A stretch of DNA of 64,000 bases from Spirochaetota bacterium (GTDB taxonomy: Bacteria > Spirochaetota > UBA4802 > UBA5550). The stretch lies in NCBI GenBank assembly GCA_025457915.1, contig JALOTL010000001.1, positions 227,022 to 291,021 on the forward strand. The letters run 5' to 3'. This document shows, piece by piece, positions 1 through 9,407 of this stretch (position 1 is its first letter; the number at the start of each line of letters is the position of its first letter). The position numbers were made by a program, and so were the translations under genes. The notes under the pieces were generated by a model. It saw only the letters and a list, made by a program, of their open reading frames with translations, was not told the origin of the DNA and ran no database searches.

Positions 1-200
1 GTCTCAAGTTCGCAAAAATCGCGGTTGAATCCGACAGGAAGAATCCCGCTTATCTTGATACACTGGGGGCCATATATATGAAAAAAGGCGAGTTTGATAA
101 AGCCGGGAAATTATTTCAAACGGCATTGAAGGCCGCCCCCTTTGCGGATGAAATAAAAAAGCACCTTTCGGATTTAAATAAAATAATAAAAAAGAAATAG
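1..200 (+). CDS. TPR protein, C-terminal fragment (cut by window edge)
   Basis: An open frame runs from the window edge to TAG at 198-200 and is missing from the ORF track because its start lies outside. The translation contains AYLDTLGAIYMKKGEFDKA followed by GKLFQTALKAAP, a typical tetratricopeptide helix pair in which A/Y/G/A/F/P fall at the usual positions. It then ends in a lysine-rich tail. TPR units mediate protein-protein contacts; the function of the whole protein cannot be told from this fragment. The minus-strand ORF listed over the same bases (4-231) is its shadow. Confidence 0.8.
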   Translation, partial: LKFAKIAVESDRKNPAYLDTLGAIYMKKGEFDKAGKLFQTALKAAPFADEIKKHLSDLNKIIKKK

Positions 201-240
201 GCATCCTTTTTTCAAACGGCCACCCGATCAATTATTTTTT

Positions 241-350
241 GGCACCTCAATAAATATGTTTTTTATTAAACTACTGAAAAGATTTAATTTATATATTTAA
301 AGTGCCAACAATGAAAAATTCTGATTTGATTATTAGAGGTTCCCTTATTA
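241..350 (-). repeat. Interspersed structured repeat, copy 1 (short form, reversed)
   Basis: Read on the minus strand this begins AATAAGGGAACCTCTAATAA, continues with TCAAATCAGAATT and a GGCACTTTAAATATATAAATTAA segment, and ends TTTATTGAGGTGCC. These segments match the copies at 10541, 57764 and 62902. It is a short form like the 10541 copy. The outer GGCAC/GTGCC stem is kept, whereas the small AAGGGAA/TTCCCTT stem at the left end is degraded here. It lies between the TPR gene and the first STAS gene. Confidence 0.8.
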
Positions 351-391
351 TATTACAAGTGTGTTTTTACGCAGCATCTCGAATTAATAAC

Positions 392-421
392 TTGACATTT
401 AACAAATAAATGAAAATATTT
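392..421 (+). promoter_or_regulatory. Putative sigma-70-type promoter for the first STAS gene
   Basis: A perfect TTGACA (392-397) is followed after 17-18 bases by AATATT/ATATTT, in an AT-rich stretch ending about 30 bases before the STAS start codon. The -10 match is poor, so this is only a plausible promoter. Confidence 0.35.
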
Positions 422-453
422 TACAGGATGATAAGTTAGAAGCGGCTAATTAA

Positions 454-813
454 ATGATGAAATACCAACATAAAATCACAAGCGAAATAATCAGCGGTCT
501 GCCCGTGATAAGCATTGAAGGAGATATGACATCTGATGCAGACTCCGACATCAAGAAGCTTTATTCAGAAATAAAGGAAAAGTTTCCGGAAAACAAGACG
601 ATTATCATCAACTTCGAAAAGACGAAATATATCAATTCTTCCGGCATAGCCACGTTAATTAATATTATCCAGGATATCAACGAAAAGAAAGGGATGATTA
701 CATTCGTCGGCATGTCTGATCATTTGAAAAAGGTCATGGACATAGTGGGAATCACGGATTTTGTAAAATTATTCGACAATAAGGACCAGGCAGTCAATTC
801 CCTGGCCCATTGA
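454..813 (+). CDS. STAS-domain anti-sigma factor antagonist (SpoIIAA/RsbV-like)
   Basis: A 119-residue protein formed almost entirely by one STAS domain. The segment IINFEKTKYINSSGIATLI matches the SpoIIAA/RsbV region in which a serine (here in NSSG) is phosphorylated by a cognate RsbW-type kinase and dephosphorylated by a PP2C phosphatase. The unphosphorylated form would sequester the kinase. A kinase candidate is at 2882 and a second STAS gene at 2524. No DNA-binding or membrane segment is visible. It is preceded by a repeat copy and a possible promoter. The family is certain; the target (sigma factor or other effector) is not known. Confidence 0.85.
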   Translation: MMKYQHKITSEIISGLPVISIEGDMTSDADSDIKKLYSEIKEKFPENKTIIINFEKTKYINSSGIATLINIIQDINEKKGMITFVGMSDHLKKVMDIVGITDFVKLFDNKDQAVNSLAH

Positions 814-924
814 TCGGAATGGTCCATTTACGGCGTCTTTTAATAAATAACCCGCATACAAACAGATTAATGGATATCCGCACCGGGAATTAATGAAAAT
901 TGGATACTATCTGGAGTAGAATAA

Positions 925-2514
925 ATGCCGGCAAGATCCAAGAAAAGCGAAGATTGCATATTTGTAATAGATGCTGGGACCCAGTCGATACGCGCTGCGA
1001 TTGTTGACCTGAAGGGAATTATCAGGGACATCGTAAAAACCCCGATTCAGCCTTATTATTCTGAAAAGCCCGGATGGGCCGAACAGGACCCTTCTTATTA
1101 CTGGAGGGTTTTATGTGATACCTCCCGCCGGCTAATGAAGAAAACGGTATTCGACGCTAAATCGATTAAGGGCGTTACGTTGACCAGCCAGAGAAACACG
1201 ATGGTCAATGTCGATAAAAACGGCACACCTTTGAGACCGGCGATAGTCTGGCTGGATCAGCGAAAAGCCGAGGTTGGGGAATGGCCCGGTTTCGCTACAA
1301 GATTGGGGTTGAAGGCCATCGGGCTGCTGGATGCCGCTCACCTTTCAATCAGGGAATGCGAGGCAAACTGGATCAAGCAGAACCAGCCCGGGGTCTGGAG
1401 TAAAACCCACAAGTTTCTTTTTCTTTCCGGATACTTCAATTACAAGCTGACCGGCGAATTCATCGATTCAACAGGTAACATGCCCGGATACGTGCCGTTT
1501 GATTTTAAAAATCATGCCTGGGCGAAAAAATCAGATATTAAATGGAAGATGTTCCCGATAGAAGAATCCAAGCTTTTCAAACTCGCAAAACCCTCGGAGC
1601 TTTTAGGTTATATAACGAAGACTGCATCGAAGGAAACGGGCATACCGGAACGACTCCCGGTAATCGCGGCCGCGGCCGATAAAGCCTGCGAGGTTCTCGG
1701 ATCGGGCTGCCTGACTCCTGAAATTGCCTGTCTCAGCTACGGCACAACCGCTACAATAGAAACAACCAACTCTAAATTTATCGAAATAGTCCCCTTTATC
1801 CCTCCCTGGCCCAGCGCCGTGCCCGGTGCTTACAACACCGAGGTTATGATATTACGCGGCTACTGGATGGTAAGCTGGTTCAAGCAGGAGTTCGGACTGA
1901 GGGAAGAGATAATTGCGAAAAAAAGAAAAATAGCCCCCGAGGCCCTTTTTGACGAAATGATCAGGGATATACCCCCGGGCTCAATGGGGCTCACACTGCA
2001 GCCGTTCTGGTCGCCGGGAGTAAAAATACCCGGTCCCGAAGCCAAAGGGGCAATTATCGGTTTTGGAGACGTTCATACCAGGGCTCATATATACAGGGCC
2101 ATTATCGAGGGACTTGCTTATGCGTTAAGGGAAGGCATGATAAGGACTGAAAAGAAAAACAACGTGAAGATAGAAAAAATCAGGGTTTCCGGAGGCGGTT
2201 CTCAGAGCAGGGCGGCAATGCAGATCACAGCGGACGTTTTCAATCTTACCGCTGAGAAACCGCATACCTATGAGACTTCCGCACTGGGGGCTGCCATAGA
2301 CGCCGCTGTGGGCCTGAAGCTTTATCCGGGCTTCAGGGAGGCCGTCAGGGAAATGACGAGGGTGGGAGAGGTTTTTGAACCGATACCAGCTAACAGGGAC
2401 ATTTACAACCAGCTCTTTGAAGAGATTTATCTGAAGATGTATGACAGGTTGGTTCCATTTTATCAAAAGATAAGGGATATAACCGGTTATCCGCCAAAAT
2501 ATAAGAAGAAATAA
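925..2514 (+). CDS. FGGY-family carbohydrate kinase
   Basis: 529 residues, the usual length of glycerol kinase/xylulokinase relatives. The N-terminal actin-like domain opens with the phosphate-binding FVIDAGTQSIRAAIVD (about residues 13-28). The substrate side has PLRPAIVWLDQR, and the C-terminal domain carries the adenosine-binding VSGGGSQSRAAMQ (about 421-433) followed by SALGAAIDAAV. It would phosphorylate a sugar or polyol with ATP in the cytoplasm; the substrate cannot be assigned from sequence. GGAG lies 8-10 bases before the ATG. It sits between two STAS genes and ends 9 bases before the second, so it is probably co-transcribed with the signalling genes, an unusual partner. Confidence 0.88.
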   Translation: MPARSKKSEDCIFVIDAGTQSIRAAIVDLKGIIRDIVKTPIQPYYSEKPGWAEQDPSYYWRVLCDTSRRLMKKTVFDAKSIKGVTLTSQRNTMVNVDKNGTPLRPAIVWLDQRKAEVGEWPGFATRLGLKAIGLLDAAHLSIRECEANWIKQNQPGVWSKTHKFLFLSGYFNYKLTGEFIDSTGNMPGYVPFDFKNHAWAKKSDIKWKMFPIEESKLFKLAKPSELLGYITKTASKETGIPERLPVIAAAADKACEVLGSGCLTPEIACLSYGTTATIETTNSKFIEIVPFIPPWPSAVPGAYNTEVMILRGYWMVSWFKQEFGLREEIIAKKRKIAPEALFDEMIRDIPPGSMGLTLQPFWSPGVKIPGPEAKGAIIGFGDVHTRAHIYRAIIEGLAYALREGMIRTEKKNNVKIEKIRVSGGGSQSRAAMQITADVFNLTAEKPHTYETSALGAAIDAAVGLKLYPGFREAVREMTRVGEVFEPIPANRDIYNQLFEEIYLKMYDRLVPFYQKIRDITGYPPKYKKK

Positions 2515-2523
2515 GGAGTTTTT

Positions 2524-2865
2524 ATGAGCATATTACAATACTCTTCATCGAAGCACGGCGACGTTACGCTGATAAGGATCGGGGGAAGCCTTGATGCCGA
2601 AACCGCATCCAAGTTTGACCAGAAAATCCAGGGAGAGATACAAAAAGGCGCGAAAAAGGTCGTTTGCAGCATGGAGGCGCTTGATTATATTGCAAGCGCG
2701 GGCCTGGGAATACTGATCAGCGCCAACGAGAAGCTCTCAAAAAGCGGCGGGGAGATCAGGCTCTCCTGCATGAATCAAAAAATTTCCAAGATATTCAAAC
2801 TCCTGGGATTTATAAATCTATTCAAAATATATCCGGACGATGAAAAAGCGGTAGAGTCTTTCTGA
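2524..2865 (+). CDS. STAS-domain anti-sigma factor antagonist, second copy
   Basis: A 113-residue single-domain STAS protein. DYIASAGLGILISANEKL is the SpoIIAA/RsbV phosphorylation region, with the predicted phospho-acceptor Ser in ASAG. AAGGAG lies 5-6 bases before the ATG. It is followed after 16 bases by the RsbW-like ATPase, the classical antagonist/kinase order, so these two are the likeliest cognate pair in the window. It is clearly divergent from the STAS protein at 454, which argues for two separate inputs rather than a recent duplication. Confidence 0.87.
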   Translation: MSILQYSSSKHGDVTLIRIGGSLDAETASKFDQKIQGEIQKGAKKVVCSMEALDYIASAGLGILISANEKLSKSGGEIRLSCMNQKISKIFKLLGFINLFKIYPDDEKAVESF

Positions 2866-2881
2866 AAAAGCATTTTGAAAG

Positions 2882-3304
2882 ATGACAAGAAGAAAAAAAA
2901 ACCTGGTCATAAAAATTCATCAGAGGATGGAGGAGCTTGATTCCGTAAGGATAATCATATCCGATTTTCTTAAAGAAAACTGTGTGAGCGAAGAAAATAT
3001 CCTCAGGACCGAGCTGTCCATTTACGAGGTCCTTGCCAATATCATAGACCATTCATCCCCGGATTTCAAGGACCGGGAAATAATAGTAGAATGCAGAATT
3101 TTAAAAGAAAGAATCAAGACGGTCATAAGCAATTACGGAAAAGAATTTGACATAAGAAAGGCGGACCTCCCCGATATATCAAACCATTTTAAATCAGGAA
3201 AAAAAAGAGGGCTCGGGATATATTTCATAAGAACCCTGATGGATAACATTGATTATTCTTACAAGGAACACTTGAACAAACTTATTTTGACAAAAAATAT
3301 TTAA
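2882..3304 (+). CDS. RsbW/SpoIIAB-like ATP-binding anti-sigma kinase
   Basis: 140 residues with a GHKL (HATPase_c) fold. The N-box is ELSIYEVLANIIDHS (about 40-54), with E and N placed to coordinate Mg-ATP, and the G-box is KKRGLGIYFIRTLMDNIDYS (about 103-122). In this family the protein phosphorylates its STAS antagonist and binds a sigma factor or another effector. No sigma-factor gene is visible nearby, so the output is unknown. Its start follows the STAS stop by 16 bases. Confidence 0.85.
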   Translation: MTRRKKNLVIKIHQRMEELDSVRIIISDFLKENCVSEENILRTELSIYEVLANIIDHSSPDFKDREIIVECRILKERIKTVISNYGKEFDIRKADLPDISNHFKSGKKRGLGIYFIRTLMDNIDYSYKEHLNKLILTKNI

Positions 3305-3321
3305 TAACGCGGAGAATAAAC

Positions 3322-4368
3322 ATGAAAAAAATTCCGTTTATATCAATTATCTTATTAAGCTGCTTAACTCTTTCAAGCTGCACGATGATTTATAAATCCA
3401 TGAAAGAGAAGAGAAACAGGACTTATAATGAGGGAGTGACCCTCTACAACCAGAAAAAATACGAGGAGGCATACGATAAGTTCGATACCGTCGTTTCCAT
3501 TGACCCTGAGTATAAAAAATCCAAGGATTACCTGAAGCGATCGGAGTCTTATCTTAAGCGGAAGGAACAGAATATCAAGCAGAGGGCCAACGAGAATTAT
3601 TCCAGAGGCATTAAACTCAAAAAGGCCAAACAATATGAGGCTGCGCTGGACGCCTTTCTGCTTTCGAAGCAGCAGAACCCGGATTATGAGGACATAGACG
3701 ACCAGATCGATGAGTGCAGGAGCAATCTTACCGGCAGGTTCAAGAAATTATATGCCCAGGCAAGCAACCAGTATAAAGCAAAACAATATAAAAACGCATA
3801 CAATACATGCCTGAATGCAAAAAAGATAAAAAGCGACAGTGAACTTTCGTCTTTAATGGGCAATATAGAAAGCGCGCTTAATGATAGATCCAGGTCTTAC
3901 AGAAATGCAGGGGAAAAATTCTACTCTGACGGAAATTACGAGAAGGCCAGGGGCCAGCTTGCAACCGCCCTGAATATAAATCCATGGGATAAAGATGCAA
4001 AAGAACTCATGGATAAAACGAGCTCAATGCTCAATATGAGCAGGGATTATAAAGCGGCTGTTGATCTCTATAACAGGGGTCAATCCCTGCCGGCCTACGG
4101 AAAATTTCTTGCCATCAGCCAGAAAAATCCGCAGTATAAGGATACCGCTTCCTATCTTGAAAAATCCAAGGCGCAGCTCAGCAAGAATATCGGCGCCTAT
4201 TATAACAATGGCGTCCAGCAATATGACAAGGAGAATTTTGAGGCGGCCATTAATGAATTCAACAAGGTATTGCTGGTCAATCCCGACCATAAAAGCGCGC
4301 TTGAATACAGGCAGAGGGCCCAGGCAAAACTGGACATAAAAAAATCCCTGGGAGGGACGGCGCAATAA
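3322..4368 (+). CDS. TPR-repeat lipoprotein
   Basis: 348 residues starting with a lipoprotein signal (MKKIPFISIILLSCLTLSSC; likely acylated Cys20 in LSSC). The rest is a series of TPR-like helix pairs, such as YNQKKYEEAYDKFDTVVSID, YSDGNYEKARGQLATALNIN and YDKENFEAAINEFNKVLLVN, with degenerate copies between them. GCGGAG precedes the ATG. It is probably anchored in the periplasmic or outer-membrane leaflet and acts as a binding scaffold. Its place at the end of the STAS/kinase operon suggests an envelope-related role, but nothing in the sequence proves it. Confidence 0.8.
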   Translation: MKKIPFISIILLSCLTLSSCTMIYKSMKEKRNRTYNEGVTLYNQKKYEEAYDKFDTVVSIDPEYKKSKDYLKRSESYLKRKEQNIKQRANENYSRGIKLKKAKQYEAALDAFLLSKQQNPDYEDIDDQIDECRSNLTGRFKKLYAQASNQYKAKQYKNAYNTCLNAKKIKSDSELSSLMGNIESALNDRSRSYRNAGEKFYSDGNYEKARGQLATALNINPWDKDAKELMDKTSSMLNMSRDYKAAVDLYNRGQSLPAYGKFLAISQKNPQYKDTASYLEKSKAQLSKNIGAYYNNGVQQYDKENFEAAINEFNKVLLVNPDHKSALEYRQRAQAKLDIKKSLGGTAQ

Positions 4369-4384
4369 TCCATGTCAGGCACGG

Positions 4385-4419
4385 AGAGGATGCGTATGTA
4401 TTTTATTTATCCTCTTTTT
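4385..4419. terminator. Putative bidirectional terminator between convergent genes
   Basis: AGAGGAT (4385-4391) and ATCCTCT (4409-4415) form a 7-bp stem with a 17-base loop, followed by a short T run. The right arm overlaps the last codons of the chemoreceptor gene. It sits exactly between the convergent lipoprotein and chemoreceptor genes. Confidence 0.45.
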
Positions 4420-6256
4420 GCTTGCTGTTGATCTGGAAGGATCCGATATTGCCGTTCAGCTCGTCTGAAAACTGGACCAGGATTTTGGAATAGCTTTTTA
4501 CAAGCTCGGAGTTTTCCGTCGTGTGAAGGGATATCTCGTTGATCGAATTTATTGCTTTTGTAAGCTCGTTGGTCGTGCTCTGCTGCTCAAGTGAAGATGT
4601 ATAGATGCCGTTCGCGATATCCCCGAGCTTGAAAATCCTTTCGTTGATTTCCTCGTTCATTTTTTTCAGTGAATCTGTAAATCTGCCGGTTTCTTTAATA
4701 ACTGATTCGGTTTCAAGTATTTTCTCCCTGACAATTCTGAAGATTTCAGTTGTTTCGCTGATGGATTTCAATTCGCCAGCGATTCTTTTCGAATGTTCCG
4801 ATATTGTCGTCCTGATGCTGTTCGCAAGTTCGGTAGTCTGGTCGGCCAGCTTGTTTACCTCGTCTGCGACAACCGCGAATCCCTTGCCGTGTTCGCCGGC
4901 CCTTGCCGCCTCGATTGCGGCATTCAGGGCAAGAAGGTTTATCTGGTCTGCAACGTCATTTATCCTGCTGATGGTATCTTCTATGTTCTGCAGGTATCGT
5001 GCCGTGTCCTCGATGGATTTAACGGCGCCCCCCATGATTTTTTCTCCGCTCGAAACATGGGAAACCGCTTCATTAATACTTTCGCCCACCATTTCCATTC
5101 TCCTGGTTATCTGGCCGCTTTGGGAGTTTATTTCAAGGATTTCCTCCTTGACGCTGTCAGAGCTGTTCAACTGTTCCTTGATGTTCAGGAGATTTGTTTC
5201 GAATGATGTTGACATTTCTTCATAGGCGCTGCTGGTCTCTTCAATTATTGATGACAGTTCCCTTGACATGTCTGAAAGATCGGTTGAGGCGTAATTCAGA
5301 TCGGCGCTTGTTGTTTTCAGTTCGGATGAGCTTTTATAGATTGTTTCGACGATTTTTTTCAGATTTTCCTTCATCTCATAAACTGAAATATTAATTTCAG
5401 ATAATTCATCGGACACGACGATTTTTTTTGCATAGGCTGCGAGATCACCTTCCCCGATGCCGCCCAGGAAATCCCGTATATTGTTCACCTTTGATGAAAT
5501 GGTCCTGGAGAGAACGCTTGAAACCATCAGTGCCCCGATTATTCCTATCCCGCTGAATACTGAGATCCTGAAATAAATCTGGGTTTTATCCACGGCCATT
5601 TCGGAAATAAAAATCAGGAAATAACTCAGAAGGATGAGATAGGGAAGCATGATGATTGCCATTATTGATATGGTGACCTTGGGGAAAAGCTTCATGTGAA
5701 GCCTGATGCTGATTTCTTTCGGCAGTGTCTTGATGAATATTCCCTGGTCGTAAATTTTCTGGGTCATTATTTCGGTAAGTAGAAAATAAAGTACGGTGCC
5801 CAGGGGGGCGTTTATTACAACCATCAGCCAGAGATTTAAAATCTGCGGATCACTCAGTTTCGCAAAATATGCGAATGGGAAGATGAACATCGCAAGCCCT
5901 ATGATCCATCTGAAAAAGGCGCCTATGCTGTGAATATACGGGAGATGGAGGAACCTTTTCAGTGCAAAATTATATTCTTCGTCGCCGACTGTTTCGCCCC
6001 GGATGTGTTTATTAAAATATTTAACTATCGGCGATATTACGATCAGGTTATTTATGAGGGTCGTGATAAAGGACAGGGATCCCGCTCCTGCCGCGGAGAG
6101 GAATAATACCATAACCTGGTCTTCCTTTAGGTTTAAATTCGACCAGATATAAAATACGATTATAGGTACGATTACAAAATAACTTATCCCCTCCGTTCTG
6201 ATTATAAAATTCAACGCGAAGTGTCTGATCGTGCCAGTATATGAATTATTTTTCAT
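4403..6256 (-). CDS. Methyl-accepting chemotaxis protein with multi-TM input domain
   Basis: 617 residues. The first about 250 residues hold roughly six hydrophobic segments (for example about 24-36, 47-70, 105-125, 140-165, 195-225 and 230-250) and no sizeable periplasmic loop. A HAMP-like linker follows ([20 protein letters not shown]), then a long coiled coil with the invariant tip [29 protein letters not shown] (about 430-460). The tip binds CheA/CheW and steers flagellar rotation. The input domain senses through the membrane itself rather than by a classical periplasmic ligand domain, and resembles the N-terminus of the phosphatase at 16691 (see findings). No C-terminal CheR-tethering pentapeptide is seen. 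Confidence 0.9.
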   Translation of the reverse strand: MKNNSYTGTIRHFALNFIIRTEGISYFVIVPIIVFYIWSNLNLKEDQVMVLFLSAAGAGSLSFITTLINNLIVISPIVKYFNKHIRGETVGDEEYNFALKRFLHLPYIHSIGAFFRWIIGLAMFIFPFAYFAKLSDPQILNLWLMVVINAPLGTVLYFLLTEIMTQKIYDQGIFIKTLPKEISIRLHMKLFPKVTISIMAIIMLPYLILLSYFLIFISEMAVDKTQIYFRISVFSGIGIIGALMVSSVLSRTISSKVNNIRDFLGGIGEGDLAAYAKKIVVSDELSEINISVYEMKENLKKIVETIYKSSSELKTTSADLNYASTDLSDMSRELSSIIEETSSAYEEMSTSFETNLLNIKEQLNSSDSVKEEILEINSQSGQITRRMEMVGESINEAVSHVSSGEKIMGGAVKSIEDTARYLQNIEDTISRINDVADQINLLALNAAIEAARAGEHGKGFAVVADEVNKLADQTTELANSIRTTISEHSKRIAGELKSISETTEIFRIVREKILETESVIKETGRFTDSLKKMNEEINERIFKLGDIANGIYTSSLEQQSTTNELTKAINSINEISLHTTENSELVKSYSKILVQFSDELNGNIGSFQINSKQKEDK

Positions 6257-6417
6257 AATAAGATAACCTGCGACAAATAGATAATGCTCCCTTTTGACGA
6301 TTGGGGATTTATATTTTTTTTAAGGGAAGAAAAGTAATTGGATTATTTATCAAAAATCGTGTTTTGTCTGGCCAAAAATGGATGCATCTTGAATTGGCCA
6401 TAAATTAAAAGTTATTG

Positions 6418-7608
6418 CTAGATGTTATAAATCGAGCACTTGCCATTGACAAGGTATTTTACGCCTTCATCAAGACCGTCAAGGGTGAGTTCGAACATGG
6501 GGAAAATGCTGCGTATCGACCTGATTGTCTGGACATAGTTCCATGATTTTGAAGGCAGCGGGTTGAGCCAGATGGAATTTTTGAATTTATCCTTGATCCT
6601 CTGAAACCATACAATTCCCGGGGTGTCGTTATAATACCAGTAATCGATGGCGCCGTTCGCCCACGTAAGCTCTGAGGGCGCCATTTCCGCGTCGCCCACG
6701 AGGATTACCTTGTAATCGTTGTCTTCACTTTTAAGAAACTCGAGCGTGGATACTGATTTGTTTCTTTCCATGTCGGTCCAGAGATCCTGATACAGGCAGT
6801 TATGAAAATAATAATGCTTGAATTTGCTGATCTGGGACGATGCCGCGGAGAAAAGCCTTTCGACCAGTTCGGAATAAGGCGTCATGGACCCGCCAACATC
6901 CATCAAAAGTATCACCTTCGAAGCCTTTTTTTCCTTGTTTTCCCATACAAACTCAAGTTCGCCCGCATTCTTGCAGGTCTTGTCTATGGTTTCTTCCAGA
7001 TTGAGTCTTTCCCCGTATCCTATCGGAAGCAGGGATCTTAGATGCGACAGGGCGACCTTCATCTGGCGCGTGTCAAGGGTGATGTCGCTCGAATAATTTC
7101 TGAATGACCGCTTTTCCGCTATCTGGACGGCACGCTTGTGCCTCGATTCACCCTGCCCTATCCTGATTCCTGCTGGATTATATCCCCATGCGCCCTGGGT
7201 CGATCTTCCGCCGGTGCCTATGGCCTTGTTCCCGCCGACATGATTTTTATAATGGCCCTGCTTCAACTGCTCTTCGAAATTTTTCAGGATCTGATCGAGG
7301 TTCAGCTCTTCTATCTGTTTTTTTTCCTCTTCGTTCAGATGAAGTTCTTTTACTTTTTTGAGTCCCTTGAGTATTTCATCAAGCATTTCGTCCGTGGTTT
7401 CAATGTCCTTGAATGTGTCCAGGAAGGCCATGTCATACTTGTCGAAGAATATTTCGTTCTTCACCAGTATTGATTTGGCGATATTGTAAAATTTGGTCAG
7501 ACTGCAGTCATTAAGGTTTTTTTCCAGAGCCCTGTGAAGCGTTATCCACTCGTGAAGGGATACCGGTACGCCGTATGATTTGAGGGAATAAAAAAAATTA
7601 ATAAACAT
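6418..7608 (-). CDS. CoxE-like VWA-domain protein
   Basis: 396 residues. The C-terminal half is a von Willebrand A domain with the MIDAS metal site in VILLMDVGGSMTPYSE (about residues 233-248, DxGxS) followed by a conserved YYFHNCLYQDLW. The N-terminal half is mostly alpha-helical with the signature GTGGRSTQGAWGYNPAGIRIG. Such proteins pair with MoxR AAA+ ATPases as chaperone-like complexes that insert metals or remodel partner enzymes. The coding region overlaps the end of the MoxR gene by 11 bases, which indicates translational coupling. The client is not identifiable here. Confidence 0.86.
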   Translation of the reverse strand: MFINFFYSLKSYGVPVSLHEWITLHRALEKNLNDCSLTKFYNIAKSILVKNEIFFDKYDMAFLDTFKDIETTDEMLDEILKGLKKVKELHLNEEEKKQIEELNLDQILKNFEEQLKQGHYKNHVGGNKAIGTGGRSTQGAWGYNPAGIRIGQGESRHKRAVQIAEKRSFRNYSSDITLDTRQMKVALSHLRSLLPIGYGERLNLEETIDKTCKNAGELEFVWENKEKKASKVILLMDVGGSMTPYSELVERLFSAASSQISKFKHYYFHNCLYQDLWTDMERNKSVSTLEFLKSEDNDYKVILVGDAEMAPSELTWANGAIDYWYYNDTPGIVWFQRIKDKFKNSIWLNPLPSKSWNYVQTIRSIRSIFPMFELTLDGLDEGVKYLVNGKCSIYNI

Positions 7609-8452
7609 CCCTGCTTCTCATGCTTGAATTGAAAGAATAATGGGTCTTTCCTGATTTCTGGACCAGGTCGATATCCTCTTTTTTCTTAAGAAGGGTGCCG
7701 AGAAACGGTATCTCGCTTTCGATTTTTTTTACGGGAACTCCGCCCGCCCTCAGGGCCTGTATCCAGTCGACCAGCTCGCTGGTGGATGGCTTTTTCCTCA
7801 GCATGTCGAATTCCCTGATCCAGTAAAACTTTTTCAGGCACTCTCGCAGAAGCTTCTTTTCAATGTCCGGGAAATGGACTATTACTATTTCTTCCATGAG
7901 TTCCTGTTCCGGGAAGGCTATGTAATGGAATACGCATCTTCTCAGGAACGGATCAGGCAGTTCCTTTTCGCTGTTGGATGTAATTATAACAATGGGTCTG
8001 TGTTGGGCTTTTACCGTTACTCCGGTTTCAGGAATGTAAAAACTCATTTCGTCCAGTTCGTTTAAAAGATCGTTGGGGAATTCAAGCTCGGCTTTGTCAA
8101 CCTCGTCGATGAGAAGAACAACCTGCTCCTCGGCGGCAAAAGCCTCGCCGAGCTTACCGAGTTTTATATACTGTTTTATATCCGAAACGTCATTGTCTCC
8201 GAACCTCGCATCGTTAAGCCTCTGTACCGTATCGTAAACATACAGCCCCTCCCTGGCCTTGGTCGTTGATTTTATATTCCAGATAAAAAATTTTTTTCCG
8301 AGGCCTTTCGCGATGGAATGGGCGAGAAGGGTCTTCCCCGTTCCCGGTTCACCCTTGACCAGGAGAGGCCGGCCCAGCGCGATTGAGACATTGACATTGT
8401 CCCTCAGTTCCTGTGAAATGACATAATCATCGGTGCCCTTGAACTTATCCAT
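7598..8452 (-). CDS. MoxR-family AAA+ ATPase
   Basis: 285 residues from the preferred ATG at 8452, which has CGGGGA about 8 bases upstream; the ORF track starts at an upstream TTG (8491). Walker A is GEPGTGKTLLAH (about 35-46), Walker B VVLLIDEVDKAE (about 106-117), and sensor-1 and arginine-finger regions follow (IVIITSNSEKELPDPFLRRC). MoxR proteins hydrolyse ATP to remodel a target together with a VWA partner, here the overlapping CoxE-like gene. Both are transcribed leftward from the intergenic region they share with the gene at 8618. Confidence 0.9.
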   Translation of the reverse strand: MDKFKGTDDYVISQELRDNVNVSIALGRPLLVKGEPGTGKTLLAHSIAKGLGKKFFIWNIKSTTKAREGLYVYDTVQRLNDARFGDNDVSDIKQYIKLGKLGEAFAAEEQVVLLIDEVDKAELEFPNDLLNELDEMSFYIPETGVTVKAQHRPIVIITSNSEKELPDPFLRRCVFHYIAFPEQELMEEIVIVHFPDIEKKLLRECLKKFYWIREFDMLRKKPSTSELVDWIQALRAGGVPVKKIESEIPFLGTLLKKKEDIDLVQKSGKTHYSFNSSMRSRDVY

Positions 8453-8498
8453 ATAAATCCCCGTATTTTGTAAATAATACAACCGGGTCAATACTTTA

Positions 8499-8564
8499 CC
8501 AGTGCGTTTATACTGGCAAGAATTTTATTTCCGGGATGTATTATTAGACCGCGGCCGCCGGTCT
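8499..8564. promoter_or_regulatory. Two short hairpins between moxR-like gene and 8618 gene
   Basis: CCAGT(8499-8503)...ACTGG(8512-8516) is a small dyad. AGACCG-cggccgc-CGGTCT (8546-8564) is a GC-rich stem followed on the plus strand by GCGTTTTTCTATTTT, which looks like an intrinsic terminator. No plus-strand gene ends here, so it may be a leader attenuator or a block to antisense transcripts. TTGACA and TATAAT occur downstream (8582-8607) with a spacing of only 14 bases. Confidence 0.35.
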
Positions 8565-8617
8565 GCGTTTTTCTATTTTAATTGACATAAGCCGTTTTAT
8601 TTATAATAACTGGACTG

Positions 8618-9406
8618 ATGAAGGCCCTATTCCTAATAATAATTCTATGCGTGATCCCGGCCGTTTCTGGGTTTTCCAGCCAGTTTGACGAGCTGGACAA
8701 GCCGCCGGAGGGAGCACATGAAGGACAGATTTTTCTCGGCGCTGATTTTTCAATGGGGGCCCCGCTTGGTCCTGTTATCAAGGCTGAAAAAAGATACCTG
8801 AGGGGTTCATATTACAATTTCTGGAATACTGGGCTGGCTAAACAGCTTCTCGTGGACCACCTGTATTTTTCTTACGGGATCATGTTCGAGTATATGCCGA
8901 TTGACCATCTTGGAGTCAGGCTGAGGTTGAAGGCGACGTCCGTGATACAGAGGACAAGCTTCGGGTCAAATTTTCAAAACTGGACCAAGAAGCTTTACGG
9001 GGATTATTCAGGATTGATCGGCCCGTCGCTTCATCTGACGACGAGAAAAAATTGGGATATAATATTATCACCGCTTGTCGGATATTCCTTCGGAAAATAT
9101 ATTGCCGCGCCGATAGCGGCCCAGCTGTTCCAGATTGATTTTTTAAAACAAACCGATTATTTATACGGGAGCAGGAAAAGAGGCGTGAAAAGCCTTGCTT
9201 TCGGAACCGAGGTCTGCTTTGCTTTTTATTTCAGCGGCGGATTTTTTTTATCCGCCGGATTCGACTGGACGATGAACATGATAAAATTCGGAAGGGGGTT
9301 CCTGTTTTCAAATCCCCAGACGAAGATGTTTTATAATATCAGGAGCAAACCGAAGCTTCATTGCGTCGGTATGATATTGACTGCCGGATACGCATTTTAT
9401 AATTAA
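8618..9406 (+). CDS. Exported protein of unknown function, possible outer-membrane beta-barrel
   Basis: 262 residues starting with a cleavable signal (MKALFLIIILCVIPAVSGFSS). The mature part is rich in alternating hydrophobic/aromatic strands and glycine (for example LVDHLYFSYGIMFEYMP, LSPLVGYSFGKYIAAP and ALAFYFSGGFFLSAGFDW-like stretches) and ends in a strand, KLHCVGMILTAGYAFYN, whose last residues resemble an outer-membrane insertion signal. I do not recognise the family. A TATAAT ends 10 bases before the ATG and no clear ribosome-binding site is present. It converges on the next gene with one base between the stop codons. Confidence 0.6.
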   Translation: MKALFLIIILCVIPAVSGFSSQFDELDKPPEGAHEGQIFLGADFSMGAPLGPVIKAEKRYLRGSYYNFWNTGLAKQLLVDHLYFSYGIMFEYMPIDHLGVRLRLKATSVIQRTSFGSNFQNWTKKLYGDYSGLIGPSLHLTTRKNWDIILSPLVGYSFGKYIAAPIAAQLFQIDFLKQTDYLYGSRKRGVKSLAFGTEVCFAFYFSGGFFLSAGFDWTMNMIKFGRGFLFSNPQTKMFYNIRSKPKLHCVGMILTAGYAFYN

Positions 9407-9407
9407 T

